Below, piece by piece: positions 8,676 through 18,448 of a stretch of 64,000 bases of DNA (the stretch's first letter is position 1; every line of letters begins with the position of its first letter). Source of the stretch: Bradyrhizobium sp. CCBAU 53338 (lineage in GTDB: Bacteria; Pseudomonadota; Alphaproteobacteria; Rhizobiales; Xanthobacteraceae); NCBI RefSeq assembly GCF_015291665.1, contig NZ_CP030049.1:806001-870000 (forward strand), in the 5' to 3' direction. The position numbers and the translations under genes were made by a program. Below the pieces are notes generated by a model. The model was not told the DNA's origin. It did no database searches and was given only the letters and a program-made list of their open reading frames with translations.

Positions 8676-9592
8676 GGAATTTCTCCGGTCGAAGCTTGCG
8701 GGCTCGTCAATCCGTGCAGTGTATGAACTCTACCAGGCTTGGCGTGAGCAGCCCAACGCCGTCGAGACCATATGTGCAGCACAGGAGAGCTTCACCGACG
8801 CCCACGCCCGCCAGCTGGCTCGCAAAATTCGTAGCGGAGTTGGGGGCTCCCATGCTGATAGCGAAGGTGCCGCTGGAGCTCAATCGGCGCGAGGCCCGAT
8901 CGCACCGCAAGTAGCATTGCGACCCATAGAGAGAGACCGTGTAACGGCGGCCGCGGAGAAGAGCTCCAGGTCTTCCGTCCATCGAAATGAGCGAATGAGT
9001 TCGTCAGTGACGATCAGAGTGCGCCACCAAGATCGCGCGGGCTGTCTTCTCGTCGATCGGCTCGCGTCTCAAGGCTCACGCCATGCCGTGCTGTTGGTCG
9101 ATGGCGCAGAAGAAGTGGAAGAGGTGCCGGCATCGACCATCACCATCGAAGAGATCATTTTCGCATGAAGCTGGCCTTCGACTGTCTCCTCAGAAAGACC
9201 GCTGCGCTTGGCATGCCGGCGGAGCGGATTTCCCATCCGAAGGATGGCGCGTTAGCGCAGCAGCCGGAGGCCGAACGCGCCCCCCACAGCGCCGTAGAGA
9301 GGCCGGAGGCTGCTGGTAAGCCGCGGTCCACATACCCGGTGCCAATGTTGCCGGTCTCCACGCGCGGCGTTCGTGGAATAAGAGCACCGGGGCTGACGGC
9401 GGCGCCATTCCCGGAGGAATTCTGCGCATCGATCGTCGGCTGGGTTGGATCTCACCTGCAGCAAATCCCGAGCTTTGAATGCCGAGCCTGTTGGTTCGAA
9501 CCAACACGGAGGGAGTGGAAGGATTCGCTTTTTCTAGTGCAGGATAGGCTTCGCGCCAGCGATGTATTAGATCGCGATTGGGATTGGAGTGC
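8676..9592. other. Region without a confident gene, upstream of mobC
   Basis: Two frames (8671-9168 and 9165-9602, plus strand) are long enough to be considered, but neither has a recognisable domain or a good ribosome site. The stretch ends with a perfect palindrome (9489-9506) and the mobC leader. Any origin of transfer would be expected here. Confidence 0.4.
9489..9506. promoter_or_regulatory. 18-bp perfect palindrome upstream of mobC
   Basis: TGTTGGTTCGAACCAACA is a perfect inverted repeat 86 bases before the mobC start. Ribbon-helix-helix accessory proteins such as MobC bind short palindromes at oriT or at their own promoter. The site may be an operator or part of oriT. No nick site could be assigned. 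Confidence 0.5.
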
Positions 9593-10111
9593 ATGGCTCT
9601 GATCTCGCTTCGCGTCTCTGACGAAGTCGCTGCGGAGTTCTCAGCTTTGGCAGCGACCCAGGGCGGCAAATCCGCGCTCTTGCGGCGTCTCATTGCTGAG
9701 GCACTTGCTGAACCAGTGCCGCGCATCTCCGTGCTGCCTGTCGGGCGACCGGAGAAGGTGACGGTGCGATTTCGCGAGAGCGAGATGCGGCAGCTCGCGG
9801 AAGTGTCACATCAGCGCGGCATGACCCGAACCGGCTGGATCGTTGCATTGGTGCGCTCGCGGTTGGGATCACCGGTGCAGCATTCTCCAGGCGAGCACGA
9901 GGCGCTCCGCGCGATTGTTCGCGAGCTCAACCAGATCGGCGGCAACATCAATCAGATCGCGCGCGCAGCGAACGCCAGTGTGCTGCAGGGCAGGGCGGTC
10001 GAGCCCGATCTGTCCGCAATTCAAGAGGCCCAGTTGGTCATCGAAAAAGAGCTCGCGCAACTACGCAATGCGCTGCACGGCAACGCGGATTATTGGGATG
10101 GGCGGCGATGA
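9593..10111 (+). CDS. mobC: MobC-like relaxosome accessory protein
   Basis: A 172-residue protein. Residues 1-30 (LISLRVSDEVAAEFSALAAT) resemble a ribbon-helix-helix DNA-binding domain. The second half carries the MobC signature LNQIGGNINQIARAAN near residue 115. ATG 9593 is chosen because ttggagtgc gives a ribosome site; an upstream TTG at 9578 is less likely. The stop overlaps the relaxase ATG (ATGA), so the pair is coupled. MobC helps the relaxase recognise and melt oriT in mobilizable plasmids and islands. Confidence 0.85.
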   Translation: MALISLRVSDEVAAEFSALAATQGGKSALLRRLIAEALAEPVPRISVLPVGRPEKVTVRFRESEMRQLAEVSHQRGMTRTGWIVALVRSRLGSPVQHSPGEHEALRAIVRELNQIGGNINQIARAANASVLQGRAVEPDLSAIQEAQLVIEKELAQLRNALHGNADYWDGRR

Positions 10112-11184
10112 GTCGGCGCCATAAGCCGCGGCCGGCAGACCTGGCCTCCGAGCTTCCGCCGATCTCATATGTTTGGGAAACGCCCAATCGGCGCCCGCGG
10201 CGGGCCGAGTGGGATATCCCCGATCCGGCGGTTCCTAGTCGCCTGACGCCGGCTATGCGCGCGAAGCTCGAACGGATCGTGCGCCGAGCGCCAGAGGTGA
10301 TGGTCAAGATCACCGGCCGCACCAAGGACGTGGCGCATCTCAAGTCGCACCTTGCGTATATCACGCGAAACGGCGAGCTCGATGCGGAAACAGAGCAGGG
10401 CGCGAGTCTGGCCGGTCGTTCCGGATTGAAAGACCTACAGCAACGCTGGGAGGATGATGCCGGCCTTGACGACAAGCGCCGCCGTGATGGGTCGCTTTCG
10501 ATCAACATCATTCTGTCGATGCCGGCTGGCACCGATGCCGTCGCCGTCAAGGATTCAGCCCGGGCATTTGCCATCGAAACGTTCGGGGACAATCATGACT
10601 ATGTCTTCGTCCAGCACCTCGACGACAAACATCCCCACGTGCACTTGACCGTCCGGTCCCTGGGCCACGACGGCAAGCGTCTCAACCCTCGGAAGGCAGA
10701 TCTGCAGGCTTGGCGGGAGCGATTTGCTGGCGAACTCCGGCTTCGCGGGATAGCGGCCGAGGCAACGCCGCGGCGAACCCGCGGGCGAGTTCAAAAGGCC
10801 GATCGCGGGGCGGTGCTCGCTATGCGCAAGCGAAAAATCGTACCTGATGTCGACCGGCTCGCCCGGAAAGAGGTGCTTTCGGAGGTGAGGGGCGGCACGA
10901 CTGCAAAACGTCCTTGGGACGAGCAGATCAAGTCACGTCAGGATGCGATCCGGCGGCGATATCTCGATTACGCAGCCGAGCTGCAGCATTCTGGAGCGGC
11001 GGCAGATCACGCGCTCGCGCGCCAGGTTAGGCAATTCGTGAACGACATGCCCGCCGTTGAAACCCGGCGGCATGCACTAAAGAATGAGCTTTCGGAGCTC
11101 ACCAATAGCCGTCGCCGCAAGGCAGAGCAGGGAATCGATGCCGAGTTGCGCGGTCACAAGCGAGACGATGAGCGGACGAGGTAA
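10108..11184 (+). CDS. MobA/VirD2-family relaxase
   Basis: A 358-residue relaxase of the relaxase/mobilization nuclease family. The metal-binding histidine cluster is visible as HPHVHLTVRSLG near residue 175, following FGDNHDYVFVQHLDDK. An upstream segment (HLKSHLAYITRNGEL) near residue 75 is usual for MOB relaxases. The C-terminus is charged and helical. No coupling protein or type IV secretion genes are in the window, so this looks like the mobilization module of an integrative mobilizable element or island. It is co-transcribed with mobC. Confidence 0.88.
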   Translation: MSRRHKPRPADLASELPPISYVWETPNRRPRRAEWDIPDPAVPSRLTPAMRAKLERIVRRAPEVMVKITGRTKDVAHLKSHLAYITRNGELDAETEQGASLAGRSGLKDLQQRWEDDAGLDDKRRRDGSLSINIILSMPAGTDAVAVKDSARAFAIETFGDNHDYVFVQHLDDKHPHVHLTVRSLGHDGKRLNPRKADLQAWRERFAGELRLRGIAAEATPRRTRGRVQKADRGAVLAMRKRKIVPDVDRLARKEVLSEVRGGTTAKRPWDEQIKSRQDAIRRRYLDYAAELQHSGAAADHALARQVRQFVNDMPAVETRRHALKNELSELTNSRRRKAEQGIDAELRGHKRDDERTR

Positions 11185-11460
11185 GGCGCCCGCGCGCTCC
11201 GCCAACCGTTTCATCGGTTGGCACGTAGATGTGCACTGGCGGCTTGTCATGTTCCTCGAGCGCGCGAACAGCATTGGAGCCGTCAACGGGAAGTTACACC
11301 CCTATGGAGCGGCTGCCCTGAGGCGCCTAGGTCCTTGAAAGCTGGCTGATAGATCGTGCATTCTTCGAATCGGCCGTCTCGCCGGACCTGCCACAGGGTC
11401 AAAGTGGGCACTATTTCAAATCCTTGGATCGACCGTCATATCCAGGTCGGTGCGTAATCT

Positions 11461-12282
11461 GTGGACATCGGCCGCCGATATGAACAGGTGGATCCTTTGA
11501 CCGCTATCCCTTTGACTGAATCTGCGCTCACGTCCGTGAAGCGTGCGGTTAGGCAGGGCTATCCGAACTACAAATCATCCCATCTGACCGAGGCGATCGC
11601 AGCCGCATGCGGCTTTGCAAGTCATGCAGCGCTGCGAGCCCGCATGTTGGAGCGTGCACCGGTGCATCCGGACTTTGCATTGCTCGAGGAATTGCCGTTC
11701 CTGAGCCGGCTCGCGGCGATGACGGGTGTTCCGACATCGGACGAAGACCTCCGCGGATTCTCCTTCGATCGCCTCAACTACGAGGGTGCGGACGTGATTC
11801 CGACCGCGTCCAAGGGGGTAACCAAGGTGAAATACGACGGGTCCCGCAGGCGGCGGGCCTGGCGCAATGTGATGGTCGCCGGGATCAATGCTGGCATCGA
11901 CCAGGGATTGTTTACGCCGCGTGCAGGAGAAAACAGCTGGCCGCTGCTGGATCCGAGGTACGGGGACGATGGTCGAACGTACCGATTCATGATCGAGGAT
12001 ATTGCGGCGATTGCCAGCGTTCACGACGCGGATTGGGACGAGCTATCAATCCACGTTGCTCTGTGGCCTGCGATCGACGGCGAACGCTGGGTCCGAACGG
12101 CAAATGGCGGTTTCCTGGCGGGCGAGGTGTTTGCATCCGGATGGCTTGAGCGCCGTGACGGAGCGTGGCTCCAGGTGGGAGATCACCCCGAGTTTGGTTG
12201 TCGGAAGCAGCGCCTGGACCTGATCGCCGCGCTGGATATTCGGCCCAAAGGTTATGCGGATCGCGGCAGCTTTAGGCTTTGA
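11461..12282 (+). CDS. Uncharacterised 273-residue protein
   Basis: The family is unknown to me. Residues 17-62 (LTSVKRAVRQGYPNYKSSHLTEA, then ACGFASHAALRARM) form a helical domain of a kind I have seen in plasmid-borne hypothetical proteins. The remainder is mixed alpha/beta with several tryptophans (WPLLDPRYGDDGRTYRF). The GTG start at 11461 has no strong ribosome site. It lies 276 bases after the relaxase, and the intervening bases show no gene. It may be cargo or an accessory gene of the mobilizable element. Confidence 0.6.
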   Translation: MDIGRRYEQVDPLTAIPLTESALTSVKRAVRQGYPNYKSSHLTEAIAAACGFASHAALRARMLERAPVHPDFALLEELPFLSRLAAMTGVPTSDEDLRGFSFDRLNYEGADVIPTASKGVTKVKYDGSRRRRAWRNVMVAGINAGIDQGLFTPRAGENSWPLLDPRYGDDGRTYRFMIEDIAAIASVHDADWDELSIHVALWPAIDGERWVRTANGGFLAGEVFASGWLERRDGAWLQVGDHPEFGCRKQRLDLIAALDIRPKGYADRGSFRL

Positions 12283-12944
12283 TTACGAACGAGGTGCGGG
12301 CTGCACGACAGTGCCAAGAAGGAGACGCTTCGCTCTCTCTACGCCTTTGCGTGCTGCGCGCCCCGACTGCGGGATGCCTGTGAAGGCGGCTGTCGGGATC
12401 AGACTGATGATGCCGGCGAAAAGTGAGTTTCCTCGGTGGCGATGATGTGCCAGTACGGAGAGCGACATAGTAGGCGCCGGGCAGGAGATGTGTGCTACCG
12501 GTGTCGAGGACCAAACGGCTGCCTGGATGGATGATCTGCAGGCGATCGGCAGGCAAGTCTCGCCACCGTGGCGACACGATCAGCACGACGGCGGTCGCCG
12601 GCTGACAGCCTAGCGTCTCAACAAGATAGACTTCGGGAAGCCGCGTCTCGTGGGCTCGATAGGGGCCAGATGCCACCAAAGCGGGCAGCGGCCTCTCAAC
12701 TGGACTCGAAGCCGGCCGCTTTTCGGGCGGCGTGAAGTCGTTAGCCCGATCCGTGTCCCGCTTGTTAAGGCTCCTTCATCCCCGATCTTTTCCGACGACC
12801 TACCCCTTCGGGTTGGCCCTGCCCGTCGATTTCAAGGAGTCGTTTGCCCAGCTCCTTCTTTAGAGCGTTGCGATCGCCACCGGACAGGGGTGTTGGATGG
12901 TGGTTAAGCGCCATTGAGTAACAAACCGATCGCGAGCGGATCCT
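12283..12944. other. Region without a confident gene
   Basis: The only frame of note is 12272-12679 on the minus strand (135 codons). It includes a plausible strand-rich stretch (IIHPGSRLVLDTGSTHLLPG) but matches no family I know and overlaps the end of the preceding gene. I make no gene call. Confidence 0.35.
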
Positions 12945-13278
12945 TTAGGAGCTCTTGAAAGATAGCCAGCAGCCATCCTCCTCGTAGCGCGCGCTACGAT
13001 TCTGACATGTCCGATCGGCCGACTTCTGCCCGACGTCCTTCCAGACTGCATGCTGATCGAAAGACCCGACCGCATCTGCCTTTTCGGATCTCAACGATTC
13101 GACTGCAGCGCTGGCAGGTCACCCGCAAAACGTGACGAGGGATCTCCGATAGCCGTCGCTGCTGAATTGGCACGCCTGGACTCGTTCCGACGCTCGCGTC
13201 AGCCAGGATTGAATCCCAATACTCTTGCGGTAAATCTGCGTCTGAACCGACGGAATGCGATGACGACGACCGAGTAGC
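12945..13278 (-). pseudogene. Small CxxC rhizobial protein, frameshifted
   Basis: On the minus strand the frame reads LSEIPRHVLRVTCQRCSRIVEIRK, with a CxxC pair. One base later the conserved continuation is in another frame (ADAVGSFDQHAVWKDVGQK, then ARYEEDGCWLSF) ending at a TAA at 12945-12947. This kind of small protein is often found near mobilization genes in rhizobia, to my recollection. A one-base insertion near 13068 breaks it. The upstream limit is approximate. Confidence 0.55.
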
Positions 13279-13381
13279 GGCGGTCCATTTTTCAATCTGT
13301 TTTGGTGACGGCATTCGCCAACTCGCGCGTCGGGACGACACTCCCGCGGAAGGGGAGGGGGACAAAGCAGGTTCTTTTTTC

Positions 13382-13420
13382 TGACATATTGTCAAAATAC
13401 GAAGGACAAATTATCAAAAC
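13382..13420 (+). promoter_or_regulatory. Paired operator-like repeats before the HTH gene
   Basis: Two direct copies of GACA(T/A)ATT(G/A)TCAAAA lie at 13383-13397 and 13405-13419, 22 bases apart or two helical turns. The first also forms the palindrome TGACATATTGTCA. They end 13 bases before the ATG of the helix-turn-helix gene, the usual place for autoregulatory operators. Confidence 0.6.
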
Positions 13421-13432
13421 GGATTTTACATA

Positions 13433-14203
13433 ATGACAAGTATTGAGCTGACTGAAATTTTGACATTTCTGGGCCTCGACCTGGCCGAGGCTGCGCAACT
13501 GTTGGGAGTTTCGACGCGAACGCTTCGAAGATGGATGGAAGGCGAGGAAATTCCCGGTCCGGCCCAAGCCGCTCTGCGTGCCTGGCACCAACTCCACGCG
13601 CGGCACTTGGCTTGGAAGCCGGACGCCATTTCCATATTCGAGAACGACCAAGCTCAGCTCGAGCGTGCGCGACTTCATGCGCGAGAGGTGAGCGGGCTGA
13701 TCAAAGCGGTCGAAGCTCGCGGCGGGCCGCAAAATCCATGGTCGGTCAATATCGCTAAAGGCGTTGCGACGTTCGGTCCTTTTGAGATCGGGTTTTACAA
13801 CCTGCAAAACGGAAGCTTCTCTCTCAGCGGGTACCGCCGCAAAGACAGCTCGCCGGACCTCGTGCGGGACAGGCCGTACCTTGAAGATGCCGCGTACAGC
13901 ATCAGCATGGCTTTTTCAAAGGCCGGCGAAAGCGAAATTGCGCTGGACAACGTCGCGGAGTACGTCCGAAAACATTCGGCCGCGTTTGTTGTCGATGGCC
14001 CGCAGCGGCTGTCGCCTGCGGACTCCAAACGCCGCCAGCGGGACATCGAATTACTCGCCGGCAAAATCGATGAACTGGCGAAGCTTGCCGCCAAGGGCAG
14101 CGCCAATCACCTTCAATTTGAGGAATTACTGCATCAACTCCACGAACTCGGGTTCTTCCCGACTATCGATCTGGTTTCAGCAGTAGCTAAGGCTATGGTC
14201 TAA
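13433..14203 (+). CDS. Helix-turn-helix regulator of a two-gene module
   Basis: A 256-residue protein. Residues 3-36 form a YdaS/XRE-like helix-turn-helix (LTEILTFLGLDLAEAAQLLGVSTRTLRRWMEG). The remaining 200 residues have no recognised domain; the middle is strand-rich (ATFGPFEIGFYNLQNGSFSLSG) and the end helical. It starts 13 bases after paired operator-like repeats and ends 3 bases before a predicted nuclease gene. This is the arrangement of an autoregulated control protein with its toxin or restriction partner. The functional link is inference. Confidence 0.7.
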   Translation: MTSIELTEILTFLGLDLAEAAQLLGVSTRTLRRWMEGEEIPGPAQAALRAWHQLHARHLAWKPDAISIFENDQAQLERARLHAREVSGLIKAVEARGGPQNPWSVNIAKGVATFGPFEIGFYNLQNGSFSLSGYRRKDSSPDLVRDRPYLEDAAYSISMAFSKAGESEIALDNVAEYVRKHSAAFVVDGPQRLSPADSKRRQRDIELLAGKIDELAKLAAKGSANHLQFEELLHQLHELGFFPTIDLVSAVAKAMV

Positions 14204-14206
14204 AAT

Positions 14207-15775
14207 ATGAAGAATTCAGTGAGCGTTCCAGATCTTGGCGCGCGAGGTGAGAATGTGTTCATCGGTTGGTGTGAACCGGAAGGGTTTCGTGCCCAGAAAT
14301 CACAGGCAGACCGTCTCGGCTGGGACTACCTCCTTGAAGGCGAGCCTTTGCGGATGAAAGAGCGTCCGCTTGATTCCCAGAACGATCTTCCGAAATTCTT
14401 GATCCAAGTGAAAGCGACAGAAGGATCTCAGCCGCCGAGGATCAAGCTGTCGGCGCTCAAGCATCTCGTTGATGCTGACCTGCCGGCGGCGATCGTCGTC
14501 ATGTTTTTCGTCAAAGACGGGCGGACGCCGATTCGCACTCTCCTCGTCCCGGTCGATCAAAAAATGATCTACGACACCCTCAAGCGGGTTCGCAGCGAGG
14601 AAGCCAAAGGAAAGCGGAACATTCACAGAATCACGATTCTTGTGCCACTCGATCGTGCGGTAGAATTGTCTCCAGCAGGAGAAGGGCTGGCAAAGGCTTT
14701 AAACGGAATGCTCGGAGGGGCACCTGCCGATTATATTGCAGGGAAGGTCGACTACCGCAAGACTTGCGGTTTTGATAACAGATCCATTGTCGGTCGATTT
14801 TTCGTTCCAGGAGAAAATGCGGGCGAAAAGATCGGTCAGCTCTTTTTGGGTGGCCCTCGCACGCTTAAGGTGACGGACCTGACGATTGAGCGACGCCGGT
14901 TCGGAATTCCGCTCGACAATGATCGCGATGAGTTTCGGGAAGCGGTGCTGGAGCTAAACGTATCGTCATCGATGTCAACCACGGTTGAACTTTCTTCGGA
15001 AGCAGGCGAGTGGACCTCGGTAGAGCTCGAGATGTTCGTCACTCCGATATTCGATGGAAAGCTCGGGCCGGTGCGACTTGCAAACAACTTCCTTGAATTT
15101 TTGATCGACTTTCCGAAGGCGGAGGCGAACCTAACGCTCAACTATGACGGTGAACGAATTGTCGACCTGGAGGAGGCGGTCGCCATCATCGAGATTGGCG
15201 TCATACTGGCCAGGCCGCAGAAATCGATAACGCTCCGTTTCAAGGGAAAAGAGCTCAAGTTGGAAATGGCACCAGGCGAAGGGCCATTTGCGCATTGGAT
15301 TCCGGCCGCGCCAGTTCTTCGTAGGATTGTATCGGCGATGGTTCGGGCAGGTCGGCAGACAGCGCGCCGCTTTAAATTTGCCGACTTCGTCGATTGGGTT
15401 GATACTCACATCGAATTTCTTGCCGTAGCATCAACGCCAGGCGTCAATATCATCTTCAACCATTGGCCTGACGAAATTCAACTGACTTCTGACGATGCTT
15501 TGTTGACGCCTTTTTCGCTCGAATGTTTTGGGTCGTGCTATACGGCGCTTATCGAACTTCCGATTGTATCATCGAGCCGCTCGGAGCCGGAGGTCACGCT
15601 CATCGGTGGTCGGCCCCATATTGTATCAGAGGTGGTGCGGGCATTGAATGCCGATACGTCTGACTTTGTCGAGAGCGCAGTTGAACGATCGAATAAGGAT
15701 CGGGGGTCGAAAAGACCGGCCTTTTTCGCGGAGGGATTCTCTAACTGGGATAAGGTCATGCTCTCCATCTCGTAG
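14207..15775 (+). CDS. Predicted PD-(D/E)XK nuclease-like protein
   Basis: A 522-residue protein. The N-terminal 110 residues fit a restriction-endonuclease-like fold of the DUF4365 kind: GARGENVFIGWC (E in the first helix), then LGWDYLLE (acidic residue), then KFLIQVKAT (QxK active-site strand), then LVDADLPAAIVVMFF. The remaining 400 residues are of unknown family. The gene follows the HTH gene by 3 bases, so the two form an operon. A DNA-cleaving effector under tight control is the simplest reading, but activity has to be inferred from motifs alone. GC content seems a little lower than the later genes, consistent with transfer. Confidence 0.6.
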   Translation: MKNSVSVPDLGARGENVFIGWCEPEGFRAQKSQADRLGWDYLLEGEPLRMKERPLDSQNDLPKFLIQVKATEGSQPPRIKLSALKHLVDADLPAAIVVMFFVKDGRTPIRTLLVPVDQKMIYDTLKRVRSEEAKGKRNIHRITILVPLDRAVELSPAGEGLAKALNGMLGGAPADYIAGKVDYRKTCGFDNRSIVGRFFVPGENAGEKIGQLFLGGPRTLKVTDLTIERRRFGIPLDNDRDEFREAVLELNVSSSMSTTVELSSEAGEWTSVELEMFVTPIFDGKLGPVRLANNFLEFLIDFPKAEANLTLNYDGERIVDLEEAVAIIEIGVILARPQKSITLRFKGKELKLEMAPGEGPFAHWIPAAPVLRRIVSAMVRAGRQTARRFKFADFVDWVDTHIEFLAVASTPGVNIIFNHWPDEIQLTSDDALLTPFSLECFGSCYTALIELPIVSSSRSEPEVTLIGGRPHIVSEVVRALNADTSDFVESAVERSNKDRGSKRPAFFAEGFSNWDKVMLSIS

Positions 15776-15786
15776 AGAAGTGCTTA

Positions 15787-16020
15787 TCAGTCACAACGGT
15801 GGAAGTACGACCGTAAAAAGCAAGGCCAGCGCAGCCGGCAAAGTCGGCTGAGCTCTCTAAGGCTGGAGACGAGCTTGCGGGGAAAGCAGTCTGCTATTGG
15901 GAAGGCAGGTGCTATTCTTTCGATTTCGTCGACACCCTCATCCTCAAAAACTTGGCGCCAGTTGATTGCAATGGTGTCGATCCGATCGATCTCGGCCCTA
16001 GCCTCGTCTGTGCTCAGCAC
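15787..16020 (-). pseudogene. Possible HipA C-terminal remnant
   Basis: A 77-codon frame whose first 50 residues (RIDTIAINWRQVFEDEGVDEIERIAPAF) resemble the last helix pair of HipA-type toxin kinases. No kinase core precedes it. The remainder of 15776-16354 has no recognised gene. This is a weak call based on remembered sequence texture. Confidence 0.25.
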
Positions 16021-16354
16021 GAAGTCCCCGCAACACGAAACGCAGTTAGCAATGCTCGGGCACTTGCTGCCGGATCAGTGTTTCCGTCGAAGCGATCTCA
16101 TCGCCTGCTGACGCCGGCCGACTTACGCCACTCAACTTAGCGGGCAAGCTGTCATTCGGCATGCAAAATTGGATGCTGAAGGGATCAATTGTGACGCCGA
16201 ATGACAATAGCGGATTCGACGAACTCGACCTCGCTCTCCGTCTCGTCCTGCAAGCCATTGAGCAATGAGATCACCAGCTCACCTTGTTTTCTCCCGTCGG
16301 ACTCATAAGGCGTGCGGCAGTCATGGAAACGTCTGATCGAGGAGCGCAGTCTGT

Positions 16355-18448
16355 TCAATTCTGCGCACTGCCGGTCCAATCGCCGACGAGGGTGGGCCAA
16401 TCGATCGGACGTGGGTTCTTGCCGATCCAAACGTCCCAGAAATCTGGGTCTGACGATTGCGGCCGATGTGCCTCGGCAAGTTCATCCATCTCCACGAGCA
16501 AAGGAATCGGCGTGGCCCATCCCAGCAAAATTGCCTGACGGGATGGTAGGCTAGGTAGCTCCTTTAGCAAGCCCGCCACATTGTCGGGAACGAGACGTCC
16601 AACTAGCGCCTGATCGAGGTCGTTTACGATCCGGTGCAGTAGGAAAGTATTGCACTGTGCAAGGATCGTGGGCGAGAGCTCCGATGGGCGTTGTGACGAT
16701 AGCATCAATCCAAGACCAAACTTGCGACCTTCGCGCGCGATCTTTTCGAACGTCTCGCGACAGAGCTGGGTCGGGTTTTCTGCCGGCCCATCTTCGTTGG
16801 CGCCTCGCCGAACAAAGTTGTGTGCTTCCTCTAGAACCAAGGTCGTGGGCAGAGGTTTGCCATCAGGATGAAGCCGTCGGTAGCGCTGCAATGCCTCAAA
16901 CGTCAGCCGTCCCAGAACCGCAACGACTACGTGGATTATTTCTGAAGGCACCAACGAAAGGTCAACGATTGCGACCTGTCCGTTGGCCGAGGCGTTGCTG
17001 CCCACGAACGCGTCAAGCCAGGCATCGAAGGTGATCGCCGGGTCACTTCCAATCACTTGACCGAGTCTCGGGTCCGACATCATGCCGCGGATGCGCATGC
17101 CGAGCGTGCTGATGAATCCGGCCAACGCACCTCCCTCCGTCGCTGCTATCCTCTCAAGGTGCTCTGGCAGCATGTGTACGTCGAATGGTATCGGTGCATC
17201 TTCCGTAAGATGCGCGATGGCGAAAGCATCCTCTACCAGATCTACGAAGCTCTGCAGTGACCTCCGCACCGCTTCCATGTCCTGTACTGAGAAGGAGTTG
17301 AACCAGTCTCCTGACCGACGGGAATTAGCGATAGTTTCGATAATGCTGCTTATCTCTTCCAGAGCTGTCTTGTGCTCACCATCAACGGATTCCGTCATAT
17401 TGCTGCAGTCTGATGCAATGTTGTCTAGCAGTTCGCCGCAGCGCCGCCGATTGCTTGCGCTGCCAGCGTAGGTCGCGGCACCTTCGGCCAACATAGCGGC
17501 GATCATGATGCGATAGGAATACAAATGCCGCCTGACGATAGTTTGGCGAGGCGTCCCCGCCAGCTGCCCGTTCTTTAGTTCACGAAGCGCTTGGAGCAGC
17601 AGGGGCCGCTGCGCTCCGGGTCGTGCGAACGATACCGCGGTCCACTCGTGACCGTTCCAGAGCCAGGCCGGCAGACGGAGCGCGCGTTCACCCCTGTTGA
17701 GGTCGATGGGCGGGACACGAAACAGGCGGATATTTCCGCCCCTATCTGCAAATGCTTTGGCGTACTCCCCATTAGGATCAAGAATAATAAACCGCGCATT
17801 CGGCTGTTCTGTGCCATTCTCAAGAGCGGCCTGCGCCGCATCGAGTGACCAGCGGATCAGCCCAGCGACGGAGCAGGATTTTCCACTACCGGTGTTGCCG
17901 AGTACGGCGACGTGCCGCCCGAAGATCTTATCGGGATCGACCATAATTGAGGTATCTGCAGCCAGCGGTGACGAGCCGATGCGAACGCGGCGGTCCTTGT
18001 CCTTTGCTCCGACGATAGCTGTGATTTGTTCCGGCGTTGGGATTGGTATCTGATCGCCTACCGAAGGGAACGCAACGATTCCTCGACTCAATTCGAACAT
18101 ACTGCTTCCCTCGCGTCGGTTTCGAGCGACAGACAGGGTGCCGATCGGAGTGAGCGACATCTTCCGCAGAGGGAATGGCAGATCGATCAGGCCGAAATCC
18201 TTAAGCCCCGACCGTTTGGGGTACGGCGATCGTTCAATCCCGATCCACGTGACGTAGGCGACGGTAGCACCAGCCTCATTCGGTATCAGCACGTAACTAT
18301 TGAGCCTTGGGAAGCTCATCGGTGTGCCGGTGTTGAGCGCAGTAGCCTGTGGCGCATCGAGATCGAGCAGCACACGGATCTCATCCGAGGAGATCGACTC
18401 GACCGTGCCGATGACCAGTTCAGCGAGCCGTTCGATCGGGGAGCTCAC
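16355..18448 (-). CDS. herA: HerA-family ATPase/helicase of a SIR2-HerA defence system
   Basis: A 697-residue hexameric-type ATPase. An N-terminal HAS-barrel-like region of about 120 residues precedes Walker A (GNTGSGKSCSVAG, near residue 185). Walker B is VLEEAHNFVRRG near residue 540, followed by SSQRPSELSPTILAQCNTF, a HerA/FtsK-like sensor. The GTG start overlaps the SIR2 stop by four bases, so the two are coupled. SIR2-HerA pairs form large complexes that deplete NAD or cut DNA on infection (Nezha-type systems). This motor subunit looks intact although its SIR2 partner is frameshifted. Confidence 0.88.
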   Translation of the reverse strand: MSSPIERLAELVIGTVESISSDEIRVLLDLDAPQATALNTGTPMSFPRLNSYVLIPNEAGATVAYVTWIGIERSPYPKRSGLKDFGLIDLPFPLRKMSLTPIGTLSVARNRREGSSMFELSRGIVAFPSVGDQIPIPTPEQITAIVGAKDKDRRVRIGSSPLAADTSIMVDPDKIFGRHVAVLGNTGSGKSCSVAGLIRWSLDAAQAALENGTEQPNARFIILDPNGEYAKAFADRGGNIRLFRVPPIDLNRGERALRLPAWLWNGHEWTAVSFARPGAQRPLLLQALRELKNGQLAGTPRQTIVRRHLYSYRIMIAAMLAEGAATYAGSASNRRRCGELLDNIASDCSNMTESVDGEHKTALEEISSIIETIANSRRSGDWFNSFSVQDMEAVRRSLQSFVDLVEDAFAIAHLTEDAPIPFDVHMLPEHLERIAATEGGALAGFISTLGMRIRGMMSDPRLGQVIGSDPAITFDAWLDAFVGSNASANGQVAIVDLSLVPSEIIHVVVAVLGRLTFEALQRYRRLHPDGKPLPTTLVLEEAHNFVRRGANEDGPAENPTQLCRETFEKIAREGRKFGLGLMLSSQRPSELSPTILAQCNTFLLHRIVNDLDQALVGRLVPDNVAGLLKELPSLPSRQAILLGWATPIPLLVEMDELAEAHRPQSSDPDFWDVWIGKNPRPIDWPTLVGDWTGSAQN

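Noticed and set aside
8671..9168. 165-codon plus-strand frame next to the IS91 remnant
   Set aside because: No domain or ribosome site, and its start overlaps the truncated transposase end, so it was not called.
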